From Bin5 sp965204525 (lineage in GTDB: Bacteria; Chloroflexota; Anaerolineae; Caldilineales; Caldilineaceae): a stretch of 64,000 bases of DNA. The notes under the pieces are model-generated. The model worked only from the letters and a program-made list of their open reading frames with translations. It made no database searches and was not told the DNA's origin. Where the stretch lies: positions 558,001 through 622,000 of the forward strand of contig OZ241994.1 of the NCBI GenBank assembly GCA_965204525.1. The letters run 5' to 3'. Numbering within the stretch: position 1 is the stretch's first letter; each line of letters starts with the position of its first letter. Positions 9,276 to 15,296 of the stretch are shown here, one piece after another. A program made the translations under genes and the position numbers.

Positions 9276-9554
9276 ATGGCTAAGAAGAGACATACGCCGG
9301 AGCAGGTGGTCAACAAGCTGAGAGAGGCTGAGGTCGCGATAGCCGAGGGCAGCACGGTGGCTGAGGCCGCCCGCCGGATCGGCGTGACCGAGCAGACCTT
9401 CTACCGCTGGCGCAGCGAGTACGGGGGGCTCAGGATCGACCAGGCCAGGCGGCTGAAGCGTCTGGAGTTGGAGAACAGCCGCCTGAAGAGAGCGGTGGCG
9501 GACCTGACGCTGGACAACCAGATACTGAGGGAGGCGTCTGAGGGAAAGTTCTGA
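9276..9554 (+). CDS. IS3-family transposase OrfA
   Basis: This 92-residue protein is a helix-turn-helix DNA-binding protein. VAEAARRIGVTEQTFYRWRSEYGG (about 27-50) is the HTH of IS3-family OrfA, followed by a leucine-zipper-like helix with L and I repeats (about 58-86). The start ATG 9276 follows GGGGGAAAG. OrfA ends in KF-stop at 9552-9554. The orfB frame is open one base back across this point, so an OrfAB fusion by -1 frameshifting would be expected in an intact copy. In this copy OrfB is interrupted, so only OrfA, which inhibits or regulates transposition in relatives, can be made whole. Confidence 0.92.
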   Translation: MAKKRHTPEQVVNKLREAEVAIAEGSTVAEAARRIGVTEQTFYRWRSEYGGLRIDQARRLKRLELENSRLKRAVADLTLDNQILREASEGKF

Positions 9555-9988
9555 GCCCTTCGCGTCGTCGCGAGTGTGTCGACCACGTGAAGGCGCTCTT
9601 TGGAGTTTCGGAGCGACGTGCCTGCCGGGTGCTGGGTCATCCTCGCTCCACACAGCGATACGAGCCGAGACCTGTGGAGGATGAGAAGGCGCTGACCGAG
9701 GAGATCGTGGCGCTGGCCAGTCAGTTCGGCAGGTACGGTTACCGTAGGATCACCGCCCTTCTGAGGCATCGCGGCTGGCATGTGAACCACAAGCGTGTGG
9801 AGAGGATATGGCGACGTGAAGGGCTGAAGGCGCCTGTGAAGCAGCCGAAGAGAGGGCGTCTGTGGTTCAATGACGGCTCGTGCGTGCGTCTGCGGCCTGC
9901 GTGGAAGAACCATGTGTGGGCCTACGACTTCGTGCACCTGAGGCTCAACGACGGCACAGGTGTGCGCTTGCTGACCGTCATTGACGAA
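9551..9988 (+). pseudogene. IS3-family transposase OrfB, 5' part (interrupted)
   Basis: This is the first ~145 codons of the DDE integrase, in the -1 frame relative to orfA (LSPSRRRECVDHVK, then FGVSERRACRVLG). It contains the HTH_21-like region RYGYRRITALLRHRG and the start of the rve catalytic core, WAYDFVHLRLNDG, which carries the first catalytic aspartate. The frame stops making sense after LTVIDE, where IS1595-family DNA begins at 9989. A stop follows within the inserted DNA (10010-10012). The remaining part continues in frame at 13353. Confidence 0.92.
9981..9988 (+). repeat. Left target-site duplication (TTGACGAA) of the IS1595 element
   Basis: TTGACGAA at 9981-9988 is repeated exactly at 13345-13352, directly outside the two 22-bp inverted repeats. 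Eight base pairs is the target duplication length known for the IS1595 family. Collapsing the two copies restores the orfB reading frame across the site (LTVI-DE-YSREC). Confidence 0.95.
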
Positions 9989-10010
9989 CGGAATTGGCAG
10001 TTTGGGGCTT
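9989..10010 (+). repeat. IS1595 left terminal inverted repeat
   Basis: The sequence begins CGGAATTGGCAGTTTGGGGC. It matches the complement of 13323-13344 over 22 bp, with a single G/A difference at the eighth base. Homology stops immediately inside both repeats. Confidence 0.95.
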
Positions 10011-10031
10011 GACGGATTCTAGGTTATCGGG

Positions 10032-10046
10032 TATACTTGAAGTATA
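10032..10046. promoter_or_regulatory. 15-bp palindrome ahead of the transposase gene
   Basis: TATACTTGAAGTATA is a perfect 7+1+7 palindrome between the left terminal repeat and the transposase start. Its TATACT half could serve as a -10 box, so it may be both promoter and operator for the transposase. The role is inferred from position only. Confidence 0.4.
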
Positions 10047-10076
10047 GGGTTGGTCGATTACTTCAGGAGATATCGA

Positions 10077-10946
10077 ATGAATCTGGTCGAAGTGTTCAAC
10101 AAATTCCCGACACAAGAGGATTGCATTGCCCACCTGGAAGAAGTTCGTTGGCGTGACGAGCCTACCTGCCCGTTCTGCGGTTCTGACAAAGTAGCCCGTA
10201 AAAAAGAGAACGACCGTGTAGGTCGATGGAACTGCCATGGCTGCCATAACAGCTACAACGTCTTGACAGGTACTATTTTCAAGGGAACCCGTATGCCGCT
10301 ACAGTACTGGTTTCTGGCTATCGCAATCCTGCTGAACGCAAAGAAAAGCGTTTCTAGTTTGCAGTTGGGGCGTGACCTTGGCATCAATCCAAGAACTGCC
10401 TACCGCATGGCAATGCAGATTCGCAAGGCAATGGCAGACGACAGTATATTCCTGATGGGTATTGTTGAGGCAGACGAAACCTTTGTCGCGACGACTGGCA
10501 GCAAGAAGCGCGACGACGACGATCCGCCCAAGCGGGGCCGAGGGAGCAAGCAGCAGAAGGTTATTGGTGCTGTTGCACGCGATGGAAAGGTCGTTGCCAA
10601 GCCAACCGAAAAGGTCACTGGTAAAACGCTGAAAGCGTTCCTGAGTAGCGTAGTCAAGGCCGATGACAGCGTGCTCATCACAGATGAGTTTTCTGGCTAC
10701 AATCGAATGCACGAATGGGTCCCGCATATGAGGATAAACCATGCGGTTTCCTATGTGGACGGACTGATTCACACGAACACGATAGAGGGTTTTTGGAGCC
10801 TCGTAAAGCGGGCGATCTTCGGCCAACACCATCATTACAGCAAGGCGCACGCGGCGGCCTATATCGTGGAAGCGTGCTACAAATACAACAATCGCAACAA
10901 TGCCAACACGTTCAACACGTTTATTCAGGGAGCGATGGTGGTATAA
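10077..10946 (+). CDS. IS1595-family (ISXO2-like) transposase
   Basis: The 289-residue protein starts at ATG 10077, seven bases after AGGAG (10065-10069); an upstream in-frame TTG at 10050 is less likely. An N-terminal zinc ribbon has C31xxC34 and C53xxC56. The DDE-type core has the IS1595 pattern: D132 in VEADETF, D202 in LITDEFSGY, and N233 with E236 in HTNTIEGFWSLVKR. It would catalyse cut-and-paste transposition of the surrounding element. The frame is intact, and the ends and target duplication are clean, so the element may still be active. The first passenger gene starts 13 bp downstream. Confidence 0.95.
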   Translation: MNLVEVFNKFPTQEDCIAHLEEVRWRDEPTCPFCGSDKVARKKENDRVGRWNCHGCHNSYNVLTGTIFKGTRMPLQYWFLAIAILLNAKKSVSSLQLGRDLGINPRTAYRMAMQIRKAMADDSIFLMGIVEADETFVATTGSKKRDDDDPPKRGRGSKQQKVIGAVARDGKVVAKPTEKVTGKTLKAFLSSVVKADDSVLITDEFSGYNRMHEWVPHMRINHAVSYVDGLIHTNTIEGFWSLVKRAIFGQHHHYSKAHAAAYIVEACYKYNNRNNANTFNTFIQGAMVV

Positions 10947-10959
10947 AGGATGTTGACAA

Positions 10960-11160
10960 ATGACGACTAAATCTCGCAAACGATGCCCAAAATGTGGCAA
11001 GGTTAGAATTGGCAACTGGGAATATAACGAAGACCACAACGACTGGAGTATGGCTTGTGACGACCCTAGAAAAGAAGGTGCCCGTAAATCCGACCCTAAC
11101 AGAGGTTATTTTACAGGTAATCCGTGGTACGAGAAAAACCCTGCGAGTTTGGCAAATTAG
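10960..11160 (+). CDS. Small zinc-ribbon protein, IS1595 passenger
   Basis: This 66-residue basic protein has one clear zinc-knuckle half, CPKCGK (residues 9-14), and further Cys/His residues (DHND, ACDD) that could complete a site. AAAGGA precedes ATG 10960 at suitable spacing. It follows the transposase stop by 13 bp and is probably in the same transcript. It has no signal peptide or membrane segment. No family is recognised; a nucleic-acid-binding accessory role is possible but unproven. Confidence 0.55.
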   Translation: MTTKSRKRCPKCGKVRIGNWEYNEDHNDWSMACDDPRKEGARKSDPNRGYFTGNPWYEKNPASLAN

Positions 11161-11236
11161 TTTGCTGTGTGCTACTGTCTAGCGTTATTCCTGTTGTTGT
11201 AAAAAATTGTTGTCTGTCCATTGAAGGGAAATTACC

Positions 11237-11503
11237 ATGACTGATAATGAGAAACCTGTTCCACCATCACCACTTTCTCAGGAACGCCAGGACTTAATCG
11301 TCGAGGCGTTGAGTGCTGTAGGGGTAGAAATTACCCCGTGTCGATTTTGCAAATCCGAGGATCGTGTCATTTTTGAAGTGAACGAAAACTTAACACTCCG
11401 AGCCCTGAAATACCCGGAAACACTATACTTGCCATATATTCTGATTGTGTGCAACCGTTGCGGACACAAGTCCGAATTCTCTATAGACGCACTTGGAATC
11501 TAA
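11237..11503 (+). CDS. Small two-CxxC protein, IS1595 passenger
   Basis: This 88-residue protein has two cysteine pairs, CRFC (near residue 35) and CNRCGH (near residue 75), spaced like a rubredoxin- or zinc-ribbon-type fold. AAGGGA lies 8 bases ahead of ATG 11237. The N-terminus (DNEKPVPPSPLSQERQDLIVEAL) is a Pro-rich lead into an amphipathic helix. It is probably a metal-binding domain, with no recognised family. It sits 77 bp after the previous passenger gene and 63 bp ahead of the first RNA element. Confidence 0.6.
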   Translation: MTDNEKPVPPSPLSQERQDLIVEALSAVGVEITPCRFCKSEDRVIFEVNENLTLRALKYPETLYLPYILIVCNRCGHKSEFSIDALGI

Positions 11504-11565
11504 ATCTACACCTGATTGTCGTTTTTACCTCTTGGCCATTCTCTCCCCTTGCGTTAAACTTCTTG

Positions 11566-11693
11566 CACCACAGCAACACAATCACTACTGCTAAGCGGCG
11601 GAAAACAAGGACGCATTGCGTCCCCTTGTCGCATAGTGAACAAGTGTTGCTGTGGTGGCTACTTGTCTTTCTGTCGCGCAAGGGGGCACCGCG
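11566..11693 (+). ncRNA. Structured RNA element, copy A (pseudoknotted leader)
   Basis: The element folds as nested stems. An outer 12-bp stem pairs 11566-11577 with 11646-11657 (CACCACAGCAAC / GTTGCTGTGGTG). An inner stem pairs 11583-11591 with 11631-11638. A hairpin GGACGC-ATT-GCGTCC lies at 11609-11623. The bases CCCCTTG (11622-11628) can pair with CAAGGGG (11679-11685), which forms the G-rich ribosome-binding site just ahead of ATG 11694, giving a pseudoknot. CAAGG at 11606-11610 competes for the same C-rich strand, as in a switch. Copy B has the same architecture with compensatory changes. No known RNA family is recognised. Confidence 0.6.
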
Positions 11694-11909
11694 ATGCAGT
11701 TCAGTCACTATAAGAACACACCCCTAAACTGCCCCTACGCTTCACCCCCACCAATACGTCGCACACTCAGAATTCGATTGTTCCCTTCGGCGCGTGTCGA
11801 AACACTCCCAATTCCCTGCGACGGACACTACCCACCACCTACTCACACTCGACTCTGGCAAACGGTCATTGACCGTGCATTCCTCGTCGCTTTGCCCCAT
11901 TTTGTATAG
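11694..11909 (+). CDS. Short open frame behind RNA copy A (uncertain)
   Basis: This 71-residue frame starts at an ATG in the same context (AGGGGGCACC-N-C-N-ATG) as the SNase-like gene behind copy B, and ends 26 bp before copy B. The protein is Pro- and Arg-rich, with no recognisable domain and composition unlike a typical folded protein. It may be a real small passenger gene, a leader peptide or a chance frame; the position is the only argument for it. Confidence 0.3.
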   Translation: MQFSHYKNTPLNCPYASPPPIRRTLRIRLFPSARVETLPIPCDGHYPPPTHTRLWQTVIDRAFLVALPHFV

Positions 11910-11935
11910 TTGTCGTTTGTAGGATAGACTGCTCG

Positions 11936-12070
11936 CACCACGGTATACCGATACTTTTCTAACGCTTGTGATGTTGGATGAATGGACGCATTGCGTCCCC
12001 TCATTGGGCGTTAGGCTGATCGGTTGCCGTGGTAGCTCCAATCATCCGCATCCACTGAGGGGGCACCACA
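11936..12070 (+). ncRNA. Structured RNA element, copy B (pseudoknotted leader)
   Basis: This is the second copy of the element, 370 bp downstream of copy A. Outer pairing joins 11937-11943 (ACCACGG) with 12027-12033 (CCGTGGT), and 11948-11952 with 12019-12023. The inner stem pairs CTAACGC (11959-11965) with GCGTTAG (12008-12014). The GGACGC-ATT-GCGTCC hairpin at 11984-11998 is identical to copy A. CCCCTCA (11997-12003) pairs with TGAGGGG (12056-12062) at the ribosome-binding site of the SNase-like gene (ATG 12071). Stems other than the hairpin differ from copy A on both strands, so pairing is kept while sequence changes. Confidence 0.6.
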
Positions 12071-12919
12071 ATGCGATCCAGAAACAAAATTGTTGGAATC
12101 GGCACGATTGTCTTTCTCCTGCTCGTGCTGACCGTATTGCAACTTCAAGCTCAAACCCCATCGGCTACGCCAGAAAACCCAGCGGCAACAACCGAACAGG
12201 TCACATCCACCCCTGCATCTACCATCACGACTTCAGCGCAGACAACTATACATTCTGCGCGACAGGCTGTTGTCAAGATGGTTGTTGACGGAGACTCTAT
12301 TGAGGTAGTGTTCACCGATGATAGCACAGTCGCTATTGTCCATCTCGCCAACGTGGACGCGCCAGAGTTTTCCGATTACATTGAGTGTTTTGGTCGGGAG
12401 TCGTTCGAATTTGTAACGCAAACATTCCGAGATAACCCATTGGTCTCGGTGAGTTTGACGGGGGATGTTCAGAATGGTGAGGCGTTTGGGTATATTAAAC
12501 TTCCCGATCGAACCCTGGTGAACAAGTTGCTCGTGTTGTTTGGCTACGGAAAATTTAGTGACCAAACCAAGAGTGCATTTACCCCCGGCATAAAGGACGC
12601 AGAAGAACAGGGCAAGCGAGGTAAAGCTGGGCTGTGGCGAGCCTGTGGCGAATCGGAACAACTTCACCAGTCGTGTTTTTTATTCTCCGAAATTGACGCC
12701 GCATCAAAGCAGGATTTTTTTGTGGAGTTTCCTAATGCTAGTGAGATAAAGGGGTATTTTTCGAATGTGGCATACAACCCCGCTCGAAGCGAATTGGCCG
12801 TAATATGGTCAATATCGATAGATGACACCCTTTCGGGATGGATCATGAGGGAACATTATCGACTTTGGGACTGCTCAAGGGATCGGTCTGAGGTGTACAA
12901 TCCGCGCAACAATCGCTAG
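12071..12919 (+). CDS. Secreted SNase-fold protein, catalytic arginines missing (IS1595 passenger)
   Basis: The 282-residue protein has an N-terminal signal/anchor helix (about 7-26) and a Thr/Ser/Pro-rich linker (28-60). A staphylococcal-nuclease-like domain follows (about 66-195): VVDGDSIEV (71-79), NVDAPE (94-99), YIECFGRESFEF (103-114), NKLLVLFGYGKF (151-162) and GKAGLW (184-189). Compared with SNase, the acidic residues D96 and E99 are kept. The position of Arg35 is H91 and that of Arg87 is E137, so nuclease activity is doubtful. The last ~85 residues are an unknown domain. Translation probably depends on RNA copy B, which overlaps its ribosome-binding site; a strong terminator follows. 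Confidence 0.8.
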   Translation: MRSRNKIVGIGTIVFLLLVLTVLQLQAQTPSATPENPAATTEQVTSTPASTITTSAQTTIHSARQAVVKMVVDGDSIEVVFTDDSTVAIVHLANVDAPEFSDYIECFGRESFEFVTQTFRDNPLVSVSLTGDVQNGEAFGYIKLPDRTLVNKLLVLFGYGKFSDQTKSAFTPGIKDAEEQGKRGKAGLWRACGESEQLHQSCFLFSEIDAASKQDFFVEFPNASEIKGYFSNVAYNPARSELAVIWSISIDDTLSGWIMREHYRLWDCSRDRSEVYNPRNNR

Positions 12920-12953
12920 ATTTACCGCCCAAATTTCACTTCGGTCGCAAATG

Positions 12954-12994
12954 AAGGGGCGACATCTGTATCGCATGACGTGTCGCCCCTTTTT
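12954..12994 (+). terminator. Intrinsic terminator after the SNase-like gene
   Basis: An 11-bp stem AAGGGGCGACA (12954-12964) pairs with TGTCGCCCCTT (12981-12991) around a 16-nt loop and runs into five T residues (12990-12994). It lies 35 bp after the stop of the SNase-like gene. Confidence 0.85.
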
Positions 12995-13011
12995 GAACAT
13001 GAGGGAGCCAA

Positions 13012-13137
13012 ATGGAAGCCTTGATTTGCTTGTCCATTTTCATTGTGGTGACTACCATCTGGGCAATTCACAAGACCAGGAACCGGGAGCGACGAAATCA
13101 GGATGATCGGGCTGGGTGCTTTTTGTTCTTTGTTTAG
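13012..13137 (+). CDS. 41-residue single-pass membrane peptide (IS1595 passenger)
   Basis: The frame begins at ATG 13012, five bases after GAGGGAG (13001-13007). Residues 4-19 (LICLSIFIVVTTIWAI) form one hydrophobic helix, followed by a strongly basic segment (KTRNRERR, 21-28) that should stay in the cytoplasm, then a short Phe-rich end. The good ribosome-binding site, the hydrophobic helix and the positive-inside pattern argue that it is real. It lies downstream of the terminator, so it needs its own promoter or read-through. No function is known; small membrane peptides of this kind include regulators and toxins. Confidence 0.5.
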   Translation: MEALICLSIFIVVTTIWAIHKTRNRERRNQDDRAGCFLFFV

Positions 13138-13322
13138 GCTGTCAAGCCTTTACATATAATTCCTCTTTGTTTCATTCTTCCTGCGCCAATTCAAATTTCA
13201 AATAGGGTCTGCGCGCACATCAGAGGTAGAATGTAAGTATCATGCAGTTTGACATAGAGATAGGCGTCCGTGACATAGAAGGTCAAACCTGTTAAATCTA
13301 GGCCACAGGCTTTTAGGTGAAT
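13138..13322. other. Right end of the IS1595 element, non-coding
   Basis: An AT-rich stretch between the membrane peptide and the right terminal repeat. I see no credible frame on either strand, no long repeat and no strong hairpin. Confidence 0.5.
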
Positions 13323-13344
13323 AAGCCCCAAACTGCTAATTCCG
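13323..13344 (-). repeat. IS1595 right terminal inverted repeat
   Basis: Read on the minus strand it begins CGGAATTAGCAGTTTGGGGC and matches the left end at 9989-10010 with one mismatch over 22 bp. The TTGACGAA target duplication follows at 13345-13352. Confidence 0.95.
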
Positions 13345-13352
13345 TTGACGAA
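13345..13352 (+). repeat. Right target-site duplication (TTGACGAA) of the IS1595 element
   Basis: This is the exact second copy of the 8-bp duplication at 9981-9988. Its last five bases, with the next codon, continue the orfB sequence DE-YSREC. Confidence 0.95.
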
Positions 13353-13775
13353 TACAGCAGAGAGTGTCTGGCGATTCGGGCTGCCCGCAGCATACGGTCT
13401 GCCGATGTGATAGAGGCGCTGGCCAAGTTGATGGTGCTCAGAGGCGTGCCCGACCACATTCGCTCGGACAACGGGCCGGCGTTTACGGCCCGGGCTGTGC
13501 GCGAGTGGCTTGGACGGGTGGGGGCCAGGACGCTCTACATCGAGCCTGGGTCGCCGTGGGAGAACGGCTACATCGAGAGTTTCAACGGGAAGTTGAGGGA
13601 CGAGTTGCTGGACAGGGAGCTCTTCTATACGTTGCTGGAGGTACGTGTGCTGACGGAGCGCTACAGACGGACTTACAACCGGGTCAGACCGCACAGCTCC
13701 CTGGGCTACCGGCCGCCGGCGCCTGAGGCCCTCTTGCCTGACGAACCTGTCCCCGTGCTTGCCGGACTAACATAA
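13353..13775 (+). pseudogene. IS3-family transposase OrfB, 3' part
   Basis: This continues the frame broken at 9988: YSRECLAIRAARS, then the rest of the rve catalytic core with the second aspartate in IRSDNGPAF and the catalytic glutamate in NGYIESFNGKLRDELL. The HSSLGYRPPAPE end is typical of IS407-group OrfB. Joined to 9551-9988 it would give a normal OrfB of about 285 residues with no other damage, so the IS1595 insertion is the only visible lesion. The IS3 right end follows at 13793-13804. Confidence 0.92.
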
Positions 13776-13855
13776 CAGGTGGTACAAACGTCGGGGGCAG
13801 GTCAAGGCGCGGTGAGTTCTGGCAGAGCCTTCGATAGTCTACGTAGGTCAATAAA

Positions 13856-14128
13856 ATGAATTGTCTGCTTGTTCTTAGCGCATTTATTGTAGGATTTGTG
13901 GGCCTTTACATAGGCGGATACAGCTATAGTAGTTATAACTGGGCACTTTTTCTGCAAGGAACAATTGGTGCGGTGATCATTTCATTGTGTGGCCCTTTAA
14001 GTCTTTATCTCGGAATAGAAGTATGGAAGCGAAAGAGAGACACTTGGGGTTACGTCGTCTTTATGGCGTCATCTTTAATCTTTGGAGTCTCTCTTGGTTT
14101 GTCTCTGTTTTGGTGGATTCTTGATTGA
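13856..14128 (+). CDS. Small membrane protein, hypothetical
   Basis: This 90-residue protein has three hydrophobic helices (about 3-22, 29-51 and 65-88), separated by a short basic loop KRKRD. It is AT-richer than the core genes around it. It begins 52 bp after the IS3 right end. The ribosome-binding site is weak (AGG about 10 bases ahead of ATG 13856). A 110-nt imperfect inverted repeat starts 9 bp after its stop, an arrangement that recalls a gene cassette. Function is unknown. Confidence 0.5.
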   Translation: MNCLLVLSAFIVGFVGLYIGGYSYSSYNWALFLQGTIGAVIISLCGPLSLYLGIEVWKRKRDTWGYVVFMASSLIFGVSLGLSLFWWILD

Positions 14129-14136
14129 TAGCATTC

Positions 14137-14246
14137 GCTAACATCCGGCCAGCCCGTCGTGCGCCTGCGCGTGTACTCAGAAAACTTGCGGACAAGCAAT
14201 AATCATCTGTCCTTCCGTGGAACGGCGGGCGGCTGGATTAGTTATG
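14137..14246. repeat. Imperfect inverted repeat, attC-like in shape
   Basis: The left arm CTAACATCCGGCCAGCCCGT (14137-14156) is imperfectly complementary to the right arm at 14222-14246 (ACGGCGGGCGGCTGGATTAG then TTATG). TAAC/GTTA lies at the tips and about 65 nt lie between the arms. The position just after a short open frame resembles integron attC sites. The right tip (GTTATGG) does not fit the GTTRRRY core, so this is a resemblance, not an identification. Confidence 0.3.
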
Positions 14247-14264
14247 GTTGACGTACCCCTCCTT

Positions 14265-14590
14265 TTACCCGCCCGCTGCGCACATATGGGCGCGCACAAC
14301 TGTACTATCGGGCATCACTGCTACCATCTCCGGGTCTCCAGGGCGAACTGTTTGAACATGTCAGCCCAAACACCGTTCTCTTCCCAACGGGAATAGAGCT
14401 TGAATACACTGTTCCACTTGCCACAACTGTCTGGCAGTTCACACCACTGGGCGCCGGTGCGCAGAATCCAGTGAACTGCCTCAACAAAACGGCGACACTT
14501 TTCCTCTTGCCCTGCGTAGGCACGAGGGTGTCCTTGCAAAAATGCGTAAAGTTTCTGCCACTGATGGTCGGCAATTCTCTTTATAGACAT
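14265..14590 (-). pseudogene. IS5-family transposase remnant
   Basis: From ATG 14588-14590 the minus strand encodes MSIKRIADHQWQKLYAFLQG...QEEKCRRFVEAVHWILRTGAQWCELP...GKWNSVFKLYSRW, the N-terminal domain of IS5-family transposases. That frame ends at ...ALETRRW. One frame over, DPEMVAVMPDSTVVRAHMCAAG continues the protein with the first catalytic aspartate before a stop at 14265-14267. The rest of the catalytic domain is absent. The frame change could be the programmed OrfA/OrfB shift of IS427-type elements, but the missing 3' half shows the copy is dead. Confidence 0.8.
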
Positions 14591-15296
14591 CCTACGATTA
14601 TCGCCAATGTGACAGAACGAATCAAACGTCAACGAGACCTAATGTAGATCCCAAACGGGTCCACGAGCTTGCGAGTATCAATGGAGCGAGTGAGACGCCT
14701 GCGATGTCAGGCCACAGCCCGTGCGAAAACTCTTGGTTTCAAATTGAACGCACACGAGTTTTTGCTTAACAGATAATTATTATATTATTGCGAATAAACG
14801 CTGTTCTGTCTCTTGAAAATTTTTCTTGCAAACGCTCGTAAACTCTCGTGGATCTCTCGTAAACGCTCGTACAAGCGTTTACCTGTTCCCGTACGAGCGT
14901 ACGACCTGTGTTCAGGGAGCGCCCAGCCCGGCTTTTCGTGCAGTTACACTGAAACAGTGTCTCTTCAGCCCGCTTTGAAACCCCGCCTTTTTACCGAACG
15001 CAGCCGGCAACCTCTTTCTCTGCTTCGCACCTCTGCAAACCTGGCGTCATGTCAAGGTGACAGAGCGCCGAACCATGGCCGATTTTGCCCACTGCATGCG
15101 CGACCTGGTCGATTAGTGGTCAGAAGCAGCGCTTGCGCTGCCGGAGATTGGAACAGGGACTGACCGCGGCTTGGTTGCTTCCAGAGGTATACGAATATTC
15201 ACCCCTATATTGGGATGCTCCCGGCTCTTGATTACCTCTTGACACACCGAACCAGCCTGTGCTAACCTTCACTCAGTAGTACCTTTGAAACTGACT
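14591..15296. other. Non-coding stretch between the IS5 remnant and the SAM riboswitch
   Basis: I see no supported gene. A frame of ~115 codons from 14813 on the plus strand has a poor start and no recognisable protein character. The stretch contains the repeat array at 14830-14902 and must contain the promoter for the riboswitch-led operon, probably close to 15270. Otherwise nothing stands out. Confidence 0.5.
14830..14902. repeat. Iteron-like short repeats with two competing hairpins
   Basis: Four imperfect 10-11 bp units of the form AAACKCTCGT occur in a row at 14830-14870. TAAACGCT (14860-14867) pairs with AGCGTTTA (14874-14881) over 8 bp. ACGCTCGTAC (14863-14872) can instead pair with GTACGAGCGT (14891-14900) over 10 bp. 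The purpose is unknown; possibilities are a protein-binding array or the end of an old mobile element. Confidence 0.4.

Larger units (their letters stand above)
9989..13344 (+). mobile_element. IS1595-family element of 3,356 bp with passenger genes
   Basis: The element is bounded by 22-bp terminal inverted repeats differing at one base and by an 8-bp target duplication. It contains one ISXO2-like transposase near the left end and at least four passenger frames to its right: two zinc-ribbon proteins, an SNase-fold secreted protein and a 41-residue membrane peptide. It also contains two copies of a structured RNA. Simple IS1595 elements are about 0.7-1.1 kb, so two thirds of this one is cargo; passenger-bearing subgroups of the family are known. 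The clean duplication and near-identical ends suggest a recent insertion. Confidence 0.95.
9212..13804 (+). mobile_element. IS3-family element (IS407-like), interrupted by an IS1595-family element
   Basis: The ends are inverted repeats of the form TGAYCTGCCCCC, at 9212-9223 and at 13793-13804 (complement), the classic IS407-group terminus. Removing the inserted 3,356-bp IS1595 element and one TTGACGAA copy leaves about 1,229 bp, the normal size of the group. It carries orfA and a split orfB in the -1 frame. No 4-bp target duplication is visible (TGGG on the left, AGGC on the right), so one flank has probably been rearranged since insertion. With orfB broken, the element cannot move by itself. 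Confidence 0.9.

Noticed and set aside
11953..12016. Integron attC site in RNA copy B (CTAACGC...GCGTTAGGC)
   Set aside because: The GTTAGGC core and matching CTAAC look attC-like. However, copy A keeps the same fold without any GTTRRRY core, and both copies lead directly into a start codon. A shared RNA leader explains more of the conservation.
11566..12070. HDV-like or twister self-cleaving ribozyme
   Set aside because: The order of stems (outer, inner, hairpin, then a pseudoknot to a downstream strand) and the lack of the conserved catalytic loops do not fit these classes.
9208..13808. Target-site duplication of the IS3 element
   Set aside because: The 4-bp flanks differ (TGGG and AGGC), so no duplication can be claimed.
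14265..14590. Functional two-frame IS5 (IS427-type) transposase
   Set aside because: The frame change matches the programmed shift of that group, but the catalytic domain ends after its first aspartate and no terminal repeats are visible, so it is a remnant.
14813..15163. Open frame of 116 codons overlapping the repeat array
   Set aside because: Its N-terminal part is translated repeat DNA and the rest has no protein character.
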